Below, in pieces: positions 13,301 through 26,732 of a stretch of DNA of 64,000 bases (positions within the stretch are counted from its first letter, which is position 1; the number at the start of each line of letters is the position of its first letter). The position numbers were made by a program, and so were the translations under genes. The notes under the pieces were generated by a model that saw only the letters and a list, made by a program, of their open reading frames with translations, was not told the DNA's origin and ran no database searches. This DNA is from Tubulanus polymorphus (taxonomy: Eukaryota; Nemertea; Palaeonemertea; Tubulaniformes; Tubulanidae): contig NC_134031.1 of the NCBI RefSeq assembly GCF_964204645.1, forward strand, positions 17,047,307-17,111,306, in the 5' to 3' direction.

Positions 13301-13445
13301 AGGATACTTAGACGGCACAGACGCCGATCTTCGATCTACAACCCCCGCTGACCAATGGAACGTCAATTACCAATACGCCGGCTATTATTTCAACAAAGGC
13401 GTTTATAAAGAATTGAAAATCAAATTCACTTCATTCACTGGCTAG
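10368..13445 (+). CDS. Secreted three-CUB-domain protein, paralogue A
   Basis: Seven exons: 10368-10407, 10697-10848, 10958-11204, 11630-11769, 11857-12091, 12787-12947, 13155-13445 (1266 nt, 421 aa). Exon 1 encodes the start of a signal peptide (MASCQIALICLILG). Each CUB-like domain is then built from two exons, with a phase-1 intron between domains and a phase-0 intron inside each, just after the sequence around IIRPSNP. Domain 1 (about residues 15-146) has all four CUB cysteines; domain 2 (147-271) keeps only the second pair (RCGEDYIAI, RPKYCG); domain 3 (272-421) keeps only the first pair (STCQ, FTCRWIIRP). No membrane segment or GPI signal is seen, so it is probably extracellular. The start was chosen by homology with the signal exons of paralogues B and C. 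Introns 5 and 6 carry foldback elements. Function unknown; CUB domains usually bind proteins or sugars. Confidence 0.82.
12185..12362. mobile_element. Foldback MITE, family 1, in intron 5 of CUB gene A
   Basis: Terminal inverted repeats of about 44 bp (left end TAATAAGATAAAAACCCACT, right end its near-perfect complement) enclose a core containing ACGACGTTTCGATCTC and GAGATCATCG. There is no coding capacity. A 13-bp direct repeat, TAACTTAAACGTT, occurs at 12136-12148 and again at 12361-12373. A related element lies at about 54476-54772. Confidence 0.75.
12532..12622. mobile_element. Foldback MITE, family 2, in intron 5 of CUB gene A
   Basis: Inverted termini of about 27 bp, containing GCCAGGGTTTGATTGCC on the left and its complement on the right, flank about 37 bp of unique DNA. 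The same termini bound the longer element at 62138-62355, so the two belong to one non-autonomous family. Confidence 0.75.
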
Positions 13446-14820
13446 GATATAGGCCACAAGAACCAAATAACGACGAATGGTGTATTGGAAATGGTCGATT
13501 GTTTTTCATGACTTCACAGTATAAAAACAGATTATTAATCAATGTTTCATCTAAGTTTATATCATAGCATCCTGTTTTATCGTATTAATCTCCAACTGTT
13601 TGATAAACCTAATGATACTATAAAAGCTGCTCTTGTTTTCTTAATGGAATTTTCCAAATGTTTACATAAACAATTTCTAGTCGTTATGCAAAAGATTCAA
13701 GCAACGAATAGGAGCATACATGAACCTACGAGCAATCATCCCAAGTTGAGATGATTGCGTGAACAAATCATAAGCAATCGGTCGTTCACAGAAGAGTATA
13801 TGGACCAGTTACTGTATTCTCAGGTCAACCCGCTGCTGTGTATACAATTTGCGTTGCGAATGAATTTTCGAAATGACAATGATGATAGTTTTAGAACAGA
13901 CACCGCAACTCAAATACGTGTGCACGCCAAAGACTGATCGATCGTATTGGCAGCTAGAAGATTGCCGATATGTTATGCCACGTTTTTATATCACTTAACA
14001 TAAAACAAAAAATGTTAAGCACATGAACTCACACCTTAGAAAAATATTTTCGACACAACTAATAGCCTCACGAGACAAAAACAACTTCACACCAGGTGCG
14101 GATCCATGGGTGCCCTGGTAGCCGCGATACTCGACTATCTGGTAAAAATGCGGGAGTCACAATGAATATCATGTTCATACGTACTAGGCAGTAGCTGGAA
14201 ATATACGCAAACAAAAATGAAATATTATCTTCCATCTTCTTTTGTTTCCTAATTTATTCTTTAATGGTGTCACAATTCGAAAACCTTTAGTAGAGAGTGG
14301 ATTTTTCTTAGAGAGCCGCATGTAGAGCACCAATGGAGCCGAAACAAATCGCCGTGTACAATAAGAAAACTGGTATTAATTATTGAAAAACAAATAGTTC
14401 AAAAATGATAAAACCGCTATATTTACATGATTCCTTATATCGGGTCCAAGCCAAATCTCACCCTTGTGTCGGTAGTGCGTTGTTTTTCGAATAATTGGGA
14501 TTTCGATAGGGCTAATCGAAAAATTCTAGCTTCGAGTATGATTTCAAAGCAAATGTAGATGGATCTTTTGTCGGCTCGCATGGAATTTGTTCAAAAACAA
14601 GTGGCCACAGTGTTTACACAGATCACGATTCATTCGCAAATTTAAGTTTGCAAATCGCGCGCCTGTATAAACGGACCTAACCAGCTACTATTTATCATCA
14701 TAAAACCACAACGCTTGAATAGGCAGTAATTTTACACTCGAATCAAAGGTCATTTTCAGCGCGGATTGCGTTGGAGATAAGATAGTTACACGGCGTATCG
14801 TCCTGCAAACCGGTCTGAAG
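13446..14820. other. Spacer between CUB genes A and B, with MRRF-derived trace and promoter of B
   Basis: No intact gene. Around 14190-14270 the sequence (CAGTAGCTGGAAATATACGC onward) resembles intron 5 and nearby DNA of MRRF, as found downstream of CUB gene C. From about 14490 to 14820 the DNA aligns by eye with the upstream region of gene C (19820-20151), including CGATTCATTCGCAAAT and GCAAATCGCGC. These are probably shared promoter sequences copied with the genes. Confidence 0.5.
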
Positions 14821-17578
14821 ATGATGAACTGTCACATAGCGCTTCTCGTTCTCATCTTTGGTAAGTAAATTGAAATTTCAGATGTGATGATACTTTGATC
14901 GTATCTTGCGATTGGAAAATCTGTAATATCGTTTGTGGCAGGTTCAAGAATTATAGTGGAATCTTCAAAATTCCTTTTCAAATTTGTGCATATTCAATCG
15001 CCATCAAAATAAAGGTTTCATGCAAGCACCTGCGAAATGAAATTAATCTTTCTTAATGTGTTTTTTTAACGGTTTCAGGTTTAAACACCATCGATGCGTG
15101 TGATCCTATGAAGGTTGTTGAGGTTCCCTCGTCAGGGAAATTTGTACTAGAATTAGGCCCCTCTGACTTTGTGAAGAATGCGTCCTGTCACTGGGTTATC
15201 AGACCCGAAAATATAAATCAAGTAAGGGATCAATTTTATTTTTTGTACATTTGAACAAAACATGAAAGAATCAGAAACTGAACGTGTGATTATTATCAAT
15301 GGTGCATGTACTTTCTGTCCGTCGTTTGCTGTCATCCGTCAGTCAACATTTTATTCCTGTACTTCATTCTGCAGCCTCAATGTATTGATTTAATCTATTT
15401 TTTCTGGGCATATGAAATCATAACCAGAAGATGACTAACTTTGGCTGGGACATTTGATGCGCCTACCATCTGAAACGCCAGCGTGTAAAGCACTACAGGA
15501 GTCTTTGCGACCAACAGAACGGTCGCGAGGACGACCCCGAAAAAAAACCTGGTTATGTGATCTTTCTGTGATTGGTATTATAACCCCAACATAGGACACG
15601 TGATATTGAAATCCTAGAACAAATTACTACAGATCGTGAGTAGTACAACCCCTTGGCACAGCGGCGCTTGTTGGTGTAAAGGCCCGGACACACTGGGCGA
15701 TTTCGTCGCCCGACGAAATCGCCTGTAAAATCGCCCAGTGTGTCCGGGTATGTCGGCGATCAAATCGGTCATAAAATCGCCGACGAAATTGCCCAGTGTG
15801 TCCGAGGCTTAACTGATGACGACGACGATGCTTATTTATCATACTGACGAACGGAAAGTTTTTGACCTATATGCAGCATTAACATAGCACGATTTCGACA
15901 AGTTTGACGGTTGCTCACTTACAATCTTAAATCGATTTGATTTATATTTTGGTTCTGGGTTCCAGACATAACAAAAGAGGATGCCCATTGGTTTTACGGG
16001 TGAATTGATTATTCCGATTCTCCTTGTTCTCCCGGTGATTCATTCCACATGAATTAATTTGATTTAATTAGTTTAATTGTTTTGCCATTTCAGATCATTC
16101 ATTATAGAATAATACAGTTCAATACACTGTTTCACAAGTGTACTACTTACGTTAAGATTGAGTCGGCTTCCTACGATCCATACGACTTATCCGATAAGAA
16201 AAAGTGCGGGGCTGGAACAGAAGAAGTTGGCTCAACACGAGGGAACTTCGATGAAAAACGTGACCGCGAGTTCACAGTCGAATTCGCAACTGACCCCGAA
16301 GTAAACGATACAGATGTACAAAAACGAATCGTGAAAGTGATCTTCAACTCAATAGGTAAATGAGTATGTTTCCATTTCCTATAAATGATCTTCTACTCAA
16401 TGGGTAGATGATTAAACAATCTAATTATAATTAAATCCCCAACGTTTAATATCGGCGAAAATCTGATATAATATTGCGAAATTATGATATTTCAGCGGAA
16501 GACAATTATGGCTGGCCAATTCGAGTAGACTCTGAATACAAGTTGATATTTGCAAAATACCCAACAATTCCGAGAGCTACTCAGTGGAAATTCAAAGCAA
16601 ACAACCCAAAAAATGTATGTGTTTCAACAGCTACTTTTTAGAATTGGAACATTTTCCTTTTTGTTTTCATTTTCATTCATTCAGACAATAAAGTTTTATG
16701 TTGAGAAAATCGGTAACATCAATTGCAATCATGATGATTACATCGGGATTGTCAACGACACCTCAAGCTGGCGTTGGGGATATTACGGACCGAAATATTG
16801 CGGCAATAAAGGCGATTTACGCGAGAAACTAAACAAGTTTCCACCATGGTATGAGTTGTCATTCTTTAGAGAGAAGGGATATGAGCTCAGCATACTGTTA
16901 ACTCTAGTTGGTGAGTTTTGTAACATCTAAGTAATTGACTATTTGAAAATGAATTACTCTTTATATTTCTAAAAGAGTCAATCGGAAACTTTCCGTTGAA
17001 AAAGGTTCAGCACCAGCGTCACATTCGGTCTGCAAAGAAGAGCCACTGATCATATTTGTTGATGATGTTTATACGTTGAGAATGCCTCGTAAAGTTATAG
17101 AAGAAACGACTTACAAAGATCGATTCACTTGTCGCTGGATAATTCGACCGAAGATTCCAGCAAAGGTATCCCATATGAGCAGAACAATGAAAGAAGAAAA
17201 GCATATTTTCATGTTCTGCTCTTATTGCAGAAGCTGTTTTTTTTTCAGAAATTGCATTATGAGATTGAAAGTCTTGATACACCGTACGGTAATACTCCAA
17301 TAGGTGTAAACTATTGGTTCGAACATATGAGTATCTACCCTGATTATTTCGCCAAGATACGACCAAGGATTGCCGGATCCCTCGACGACAAAATAAGCAT
17401 TTTAATCGGCAAGGACGAAATAACCAACTTAGACGGCACAGACGCTGATCTGGGATCAACATCTCCCGCTAAACAATGGAACGTCAATTACCAATACTTC
17501 CGCAATAGATTTAATGGTTTAAATAAAGCCGATTACAAGGAATTGAGAATCAGATTCACTTCTGTTTGCACTTGTTAG
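14821..17578 (+). CDS. Secreted three-CUB-domain protein, paralogue B
   Basis: Seven exons: 14821-14860, 15079-15221, 16094-16355, 16496-16614, 16685-16910, 17005-17165, 17249-17578 (1281 nt, 426 aa). The signal exon reads MMNCHIALLVLIFG. Domain 1 (to about residue 148) has four cysteines (DACD, ASCHW, HKCT, KKCG). Domain 2 (149-263) retains only NCNHDDYIGI and GPKYCG, with TQWKF where the first pair would end. Domain 3 (264-426) retains only the first pair, and RPRIAG replaces the usual P-x-C-G. It ends TSVCTC. Exon phases match paralogues A and C exactly. Intron 2 is long because of a foldback element. Two ATGs start the frame; I chose the first, but the second aligns with the start of paralogue C. 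No defect is visible. The protein is probably secreted; its ligand is unknown. Confidence 0.83.
15679..15810. mobile_element. Foldback element in intron 2 of CUB gene B
   Basis: The left end AAGGCCCGGACACACTGGGC and the right end (GCCCAGTGTGTCCGAGGCTT) are inverted copies about 29 bp long. A third copy of the motif (CGCCCAGTGTGTCCGGG) sits inside, so nested hairpins are possible. It is non-coding and looks like a MITE. Confidence 0.72.
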
Positions 17579-17654
17579 GAATCAAACATCAATCATGTAA
17601 AAATATTACATCACTTAATTTTTTCACATCAAGCTTTATTGATGATATCTAAAA

Positions 17655-17760
17655 CGTGCGTTGGGGTTATTTCCACCTAGAGCTCATCTTGTTTTACTTG
17701 CATTAACTTCTCCGACTGTCCACTATGTATTCATATCATGCAGTAACAGGAAATATATGC
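17655..17760 (-). pseudogene. Relic of the last MRRF exon, left by tandem duplication
   Basis: Read on the minus strand, the block resembles the terminal MRRF exon at 22580-22663: a degraded CAG acceptor, a sequence like CTGTTACTGCATGATATGAA, then AAACAAGATGAGCTC close to the stop. Single-base gaps break the frame and stop codons appear early (ATGAATACATAG). The similarity continues beyond the exon into the neighbouring MRRF intron sequence. This indicates that the unit copied when the CUB genes duplicated included the tail of MRRF. Confidence 0.62.
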
Positions 17761-18909
17761 AAAACTAAATCAAGAATTATTTCTCGTCTTGTCTTTGTTT
17801 CTTAATATTCTTTATTGGATGAATTTTAACACTTTTAACACAAGAAAAAAACAAACGACTCGATTTCTGTACAAACAAAATCGGTACACAAACGCGCTAC
17901 AGCACGGACTTGGCTGAATTTATTTCAGACAGCTATGAGTAGAACAGCTTTTTCACAGGCACCATGGCTTTGGGTACCTACTGGGTCGGCATTGTCGAAT
18001 TTCTTTTCCCCGGTTTGCCCAATTGAATTTTTTCATTTCGTTCATGTCTCTGGATTGGATGAAGGTAGAAACGAAGTGAGACTATATCAATCTAACTGAC
18101 TTCTTCACGTCGTTTTTCATTTGAATAGCTGTACAACAACTTGCGCTGGTGATCATACAATCATCGATAAGCATCGGTCTCGTCTCGATTAAACATAAAT
18201 TATTGCCTGAAAAGCTTATGATTTGAACAGATTTTTAGTAAATCTTTGTAAATTTTAGAAACAATAGACATGTATGTCGTTTCGTTTGATGGAATTATAC
18301 ATCTAGATTACTTTTTTTGTAATAATGAGTCAAATTTCAATATCACTTTTTCTCATTTTTCATGCGCGCATCATAGTACCCTTCAAAAAGTCAGTGTAAA
18401 AAAATTCGGGTCAAGATTTAGAAATTTCGATATAATTTTCATTTGTTTTTTGAAAATGAAAAGTAATCCATCATAAAATGATATATATTCAAAAAGTGCC
18501 AAAAATTGAATTCCAAGTCATTTAACTGAGACGTCGTTGAAGTTGAGGTTATCGAAAAGACCATCCGTATTTAACATCTATCCTTTTTCAGTAGGAAAAT
18601 GCCCCTTTTCACGGAGAAAAATCGCCCTCATCACTGGAAAGCGCCTTTTTTCTTGAAATAGAACTGCCTCTCAAAAAGGCTCGGCACGAGGCTTAGCGAA
18701 AGTGCAGTTAATAAGTGTTTAATGAGTGTCTGTCAAGCAGTTAAGAGCGGGTGTCGATAGTCCGAACCCCTACGGCCTTCCCATTGAAGGTTAGGTCTAT
18801 CCTTGTTGTCAACACAGAGTGAGCTAAAGCCTGCAAATCTCACTCTTTCGGAAGTTGCATCGTTTTGGATGTTTTTGTTCTTACAGCTGAAGGAGAACAA
18901 TATCTGTTC

Positions 18910-18985
18910 ATCTACGAATGGTTGATGTTTTTTATTGAAACAACTGGCCAGTCGTTTCAATAAAAAACATCAACCATTCGTAGAT
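18910..18985. repeat. Perfect inverted repeat (32-bp arms, 12-bp spacer)
   Basis: The left arm begins ATCTACGAATGGTTGATG and the right arm is its exact complement; the spacer is AACTGGCCAGTC. The arms would form a stable cruciform or RNA hairpin. It is probably the end or core of a small foldback transposon. Confidence 0.85.
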
Positions 18986-20151
18986 AAATATTTAACTTAA
19001 CATCATTTGCGCTGAATTGCGCTGAAACCAACTCGCAAGCACAAACATCGCTCTATTCGCATCGATCGCAAGGATACAAACAACAATTTGATAGCTATTC
19101 ACACTGTCCATTAACTGTCCATTATGAATCACATATAAAATCGTTGAACTTCTCACACTTACGAACCTCAAATATCTGCAAGTTTGCACGAGAGACAACC
19201 TAGTCAACAACATTTCATTGAGATTTCATTATTGAGGATTCTATATTCCAGGGTCGGGAAGGCGCTCCCATACCCTAGGACACAGGAGTCCACTATTTCT
19301 ATAGATTATATTAAGGCAATGCAATTGGTTAATTGGTTCGCACAGCCTCTTCAGGACTCGACAGTAGTTCGCTAAAAAGTGGATTGGACTGAGATGGTGG
19401 TCAACCTATATCGCTATATTAGGCTAGAAACCCACCTATTTTCTTAACTCCAATTGAGTCGCAGACATTCAAGCCCAAATATGTACGTATGATACAACAA
19501 AAATCATGTACTTGTTACAAATCAATATCTAGCCATGACCGCTCAGATACCGAACGAATCCCGCGATATGGTGTAGGCCTACTAGTATATTTTCATCGAA
19601 GTCGCGTGAATCTGGCATCGATCATGTTTTGATTTGTCGGCTTTTTATTCTACGAATATAATTGGAATGACCTTGCCAGGTCGTATTCATCGAAAGATCA
19701 TTCTAATTCAATTCTTAGTAGCCTAATCGTAGCCGCCATTTCAGCCTTCAAAATATTCACCTTCTACTCCCTACAAAGAATAATCATGATTGCCAGTGCT
19801 GATTTTCTCCCAATTTGACCCGGCCGTTGGGATTTTGATAAGGCTACGGCAAATCAGCTACGAGGCTCAGATCGAATTGTTAGAAAACACGTGGGCACAG
19901 TTTACACAAGTCCGATTCATTCGCAAATCAAGATTTGCAAATCGCGCACCTGTTTAAACGGATCTATCATATGAATAAACGGAAAAAAGAGGCTACTATT
20001 CGTTAACATAAAAAGACAACTCAAAATCGTTGTCAACACTTGAATACACAGTAATTTTTACACTTGAATAAACAGTCATTTTCCTAGCGCGCGGGTTTGC
20101 AGTGGAGATGTTGTAGTCACGCAGCCTATTATCCTGCAAACTGGTTTGAAG

Positions 20152-22456
20152 ATGAACTGTCGCATTGCGCTTCTCTTTTTTATCTTTGGTAAGTGAACCA
20201 AAATTTTTAAGTCGCGACAATTGTAATTTTCTTAGAAATCTTGGCCAATTTAACATTTGAAAGTGCATCCAAATGAAATGTTTCGTGCAAGCACCCGCAA
20301 AATGAAATCTATCTTGTTTTTTAAACGGTTTCAGGTTTAAACACCATCGATGCGTGTGATCTTTTGAAGGTTGTTGAGATTCCCGCGTCGGGTAAATTTG
20401 AACTAGAATTAGGCCCCTCTGACTTTGTAAAGAATGCGCTTTGTTACTGGATTATCAGACCAAGCAATACAAATCAAGTAAGACATAAACTTTCTGTTTT
20501 TTTCTGTTCGTTTGAACAAAACATGAACTAGCTTTAGAAATTGGCTTGCGTACATGGCTTTACCCACATGAAGATGTGGATGCACCATTTCGGTCTCTGA
20601 CTGTCGTCTGTCGTGCGCGTCTATCTGCTCATATGTTTCTCACACCTCATATTCCACAATTTTGTATCTATTTTTGGTGGTGGGCACTGGCTGGGAATAT
20701 CAAAGATGATGCCTATCAATTTTACCAACGTTCGGACAAGTTTCTAGCTGCGTTTTGGTTGTGGTTCGAACTAGACATTCCAATTTTGATTCTACTGATG
20801 ATTAGACAATTTCATTTCCCTTCGTTCCACCAACCATACATGTATATTTTTACATAATTTTTCTATTTTGCATTCCAGATGATTCATTATAAGATATCGC
20901 AGTTCAATCTACCGTTCGATTCCGAATGTAGTCGTGCTCATGTTAACATCCAGAAAGATCACTCGAGCTCCAAAAAGTGGGAAATGTGCGGCGTTAACGG
21001 TTCCGCGAGTCAGGGGAACTTTGGCCCAAAAAGTGGCCGCGAGTTCACCGTCGAATTCGAAACTGACCCCGAAGCCAACGATGCAGATATACAAATACGA
21101 ATCGTAAAAGTGGTCTTCTACTCAATAGGTAAATGAATGAATAATCGGGTTACAATTCGTTTTCCATGTGCATTGATCGTACTCGACGTTAAATCAATGA
21201 CAGCGTCCACCTCGCCAAGCAAATATAACCCGCCATCAATCGAGAATTTTTAGCCCCACACCGGTGCCAAATGATATTGCGAAATTATTATATTTCAGCG
21301 GAAGACAATAATGGCAGGCCAATTCAAGTTGACTCGCAATACAACTTAGAATTCGCAAAATACCCGACAATTCCGAGACCTAATGAGTGGAGATTCAAGG
21401 CAAACAACCCAAATAATGTACGAGTGATTTTCAACTGTTGATTGCTTTTATTTCATATTGATTTCCAAAGGAACGTTTTCATTTTTACTCTCATTCATTC
21501 AGACAATTAAATTCATTGTCGAGAAAATCGATGACATTAACTGCGATTCAGGAAAAATGTCGATTACCAACAACACCGATCTCAGTAAGAACGAACGACC
21601 GAAATATTGCGGTAGTGAAGGCAATTTACGCGACGAACTAAACAATTCTCCGCCGTCGTACGAATGGCTGTTGGAAAGATATGCGGGATATAAGCTCAGC
21701 ATACAGTTCACTCCAGTTGGTGAGTTTCGTAGCACTATTTGTGACAGACTCTTTGAAATTAAAAAAACTTTATATTTCTAAGAAATTGAAACTATCGGCA
21801 TATCTTATTACCGGCATTATTCTTTTTAAAATAGGTTCAGTACCATTGTTCAGCATTCAACATTCAACCTGCCACGAAGAGCCCATTATCATATTGGTTG
21901 AAGATGTTTATACACTCAGCATTCCTCGTAAAGTCATTGACGAAACGTTTAGCGGAGACGGTTACAGATATGAGTATGAATTCACTTGTCGTTGGATAAT
22001 TCGATCGAAGAACCCGGCAAAGGTATGATTGTATTTTCAAAAACCGATAATGGATGAAAAAAACATGTCTATAACCACTCAGGTGGCGCGTGTAAGAGTT
22101 CTAATGCAATTTCAAATCAAAATCAGCGTCTGATATCTATTGCAAACCCTGTTTTTTTACAGAAATTGCATTACGAAATTAAAAAACTAAATACACCGTA
22201 CGGTATACTTCCAATGGATCCCAACTACTGGTTCGAACACTTGAGTATCTACCCAGATTACTTTGCTGTAAGGCGACCGAAGATTGCCGGATCCATCAAT
22301 GGCGAAATCGGCTACTTAGACGGCACAGAAGCCGATCTGCGATCCACAACTCCCGCTGAACAATGGAACGTCAATTACCAATACTTCCGTTATCATGACA
22401 GCGATAACATGGAATTCAGAATAAAATTCATTTCAAGATGCCCTTGTTCGAAATAA
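20152..22456 (+). CDS. Secreted three-CUB-domain protein, paralogue C
   Basis: Seven exons: 20152-20188, 20335-20477, 20879-21128, 21299-21417, 21503-21719, 21835-22022, 22163-22456 (1248 nt, 415 aa). The signal exon reads MNCRIALLFFIFG. Domain 1 (to about 143) has four cysteines (DACD, ALCYWIIRP, SECS, EMCG). Domain 2 (144-255) keeps only the second pair (NCDSGKMSI, RPKYCG). Domain 3 (256-415) keeps only the first pair and has RPKIAG in place of P-x-C-G. It ends CPCSK, and the TAA stop lies inside an AATAAA hexamer (22452-22457). Exon 2 is nearly identical to that of paralogue B, so B and C separated more recently than A. The gene lies tail to tail with MRRF. Probably secreted; partner unknown. 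Confidence 0.83.
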
Positions 22457-22579
22457 AGCAGAAAGAAATGATGAATAACATAACATATCAGAAATATCAA
22501 ATCACTTTATTTCTTCACATCAAGTTTTACACGCATAATAGACTAATATAATAATAATCTCTAAAAATATGTGCCTGGG

Positions 22580-23888
22580 TTATTTTCCGCCTAGAAGCTC
22601 ATCCTGTTTAGCTTGCATTATCTTCTCTAACTGTTCACTATATTTATGCATATCATACAGAAGCTGGAAATAGAGGCAAAAAATTAATCAAAATTCATCC
22701 TTGTTTGTTCTTCTATAACGGTATTTATTATGGTTTTCATTACCAATTCCTCTACGTTGCGCAGAAGATCTGAGGATAATTCCTTCTTCTTTTTGACTGT
22801 TTTCACGGAACTGTTGTAAATCCCGCGTAATTTATCCTTCGATTTGTCGCATAAAGTTTTGGCCGACTTGACTAGATATTCGCGATGTTCTCTGGTTACC
22901 CTGATCGAAAGGAATTCAAGACGAGATAACTTCATTGATGAAATTTCATCTTAAACTTGGGCTTACGTCGAATATGACAGAACTTACTTTGGCAGGGGAA
23001 TAAAAAGTGTATTGCCATCTTGTTGAGGATTTATGTTCATTCCAGATTTTTCAAGCGCATCTTTCACCGCTGGTATATACTTAATTGAAAAAGAGATACT
23101 TCAAGTAAACTTTGAAATAAACATGCTACATTTTCATTTTTTTGTCATCAAATTACTCGGATATTGAAAGCCATGTAACCCGCGGTACCTGCGGACAAGG
23201 TCCTAAATTCACCGACAGAAGAGTTGGGTTTTTCTGCACCACTTGAGCTAGTTGATTCAAAGGAAATTTACCATCGTCAGTTACGATTTGAAGACTTTCA
23301 AAAACTCCTAAAACATAAGAAAATTACATTTTCTGTGAGCAATCAGTTTGTGCACTGCATTAGAAACATCAACGGGCAAACTTCAAGCAAAATAAATAGA
23401 GGCCTAACATACCTGCGTTTGTTCTAACAGAAAGATGTTTTAAGTAATCTTGTTTCAGCTGATCAGTCACTGCATTCATTTGACTGGTAAAACGTTCATA
23501 GTTCATCGCTTGGTTTATCTCTTCGTCGCTCAAGGAAACATTCAGTTTAGCACCTTTTTTCCCTGGAATGCATAAGAATTAAACAATATGCTATCAGAAT
23601 ATCAGGCTTTTGCTACAACTGAGCAATCTTGCCTAATGATGGCATACCTTTGGATTTATCTTTTTTCGCTTTATTTTTATCATGTTTCAATCGGATATGT
23701 TGCAGCTGAGGGCTTTGTAGACAAATCTTATCCAGACAACGAAATCTGACCAGTGCGGTATTGGCTTGTTTTTGCGATGTGAGAGTTACCAGGCTCTGAG
23801 AGGCAAGTGTCGTCATGGGCGAATGCAGTTTGTTGTTGGTCAAGCCTGCAGCAGTAATCAGTAGGCGCCTACCAACGCTTATCATCAT
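22580..23888 (-). CDS. MRRF: Mitochondrial ribosome recycling factor, six exons
   Basis: Splits the post-termination mitochondrial ribosome together with mitochondrial EF-G2. Exons in transcript order: 23888-23648, 23562-23413, 23307-23189, 23079-22988, 22900-22744, 22663-22580 (843 nt, 280 aa). Residues 1-70 are basic and hydroxylated, with few acidic residues, as expected of a mitochondrial presequence (MMISVGRRLLITAAGL). The RRF core follows: KKGAKLNVSLSDEEIN, IVTDDGKFPLNQLAQ, the domain-II stretch with SGMNINPQQDGNTLFIP, then VTREHREYLVKSAK, the start of the helical bundle. The last exon ends KQDELLGGK. The donor after GAGGAATTG (GTAATG) was preferred over read-through to a stop at 22684 because it restores the normal helix length. 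A minus-strand AATAAA lies near 22504-22511. It is head to head with RBM18. Confidence 0.92.
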
Positions 23889-24271
23889 TCATTGAATAAG
23901 CAAGAATTCTAAGACTTAATGTCAAGAAAGAGTTCGTCCTGGGGATAGATTTAAGGTTTTTAAATTTTTAATTCCCAAATATTATGGAATATATTGTAAT
24001 TTTGTGCACTGTTGTGGCTGAGAAATATTTTTCGAGTCTACGACCTTGATGAGCGGTGAAAGAACGACTCACTAATGGGTTACTCCAAAGAATGAATTGG
24101 GTATTATCCAAACTTGGATATTCTCGGAGCTACCCTTATTCTCATCGAAAGATTTTCGGTGACGGAACCACTGTCAAATACCTAGGTCGTTGTACAATTT
24201 TTTATAGATTGTCAAATTTTGTAAATTTTTTACTCAGGGCTACGGCCAAAGACGCATTTCATTAGTGTCTG
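23889..24271. promoter_or_regulatory. Shared promoter region between MRRF and RBM18
   Basis: Only 383 bases separate the two start codons, which point away from each other, so both promoters must lie here or overlap. No TATA box at a sensible position was recognised. The short open frame at 24056-24265 has no splice support and is taken as chance. Confidence 0.6.

Positions 24272-26732
<2,461 letters not shown>

Larger units (their letters stand above)
17579..20151. other. Spacer between CUB genes B and C, with MRRF exon relic
   Basis: No intact gene. 17655-17830 holds a decayed copy of the last MRRF exon and part of its last intron (see separate entry). 18730-19000 contains a long perfect hairpin. 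The open frames at 18733-18960 and 18992-19375 have no family resemblance I can name. 19820-20151 resembles the upstream region of gene B and is probably promoter. Confidence 0.5.

Noticed and set aside
22684-22743. MRRF ending at the in-frame stop at 22684
   Set aside because: A GTAATG donor at 22743 joined to the exon at 22663 gives the conserved C-terminal helix and correct length. The read-through version loses the helix.
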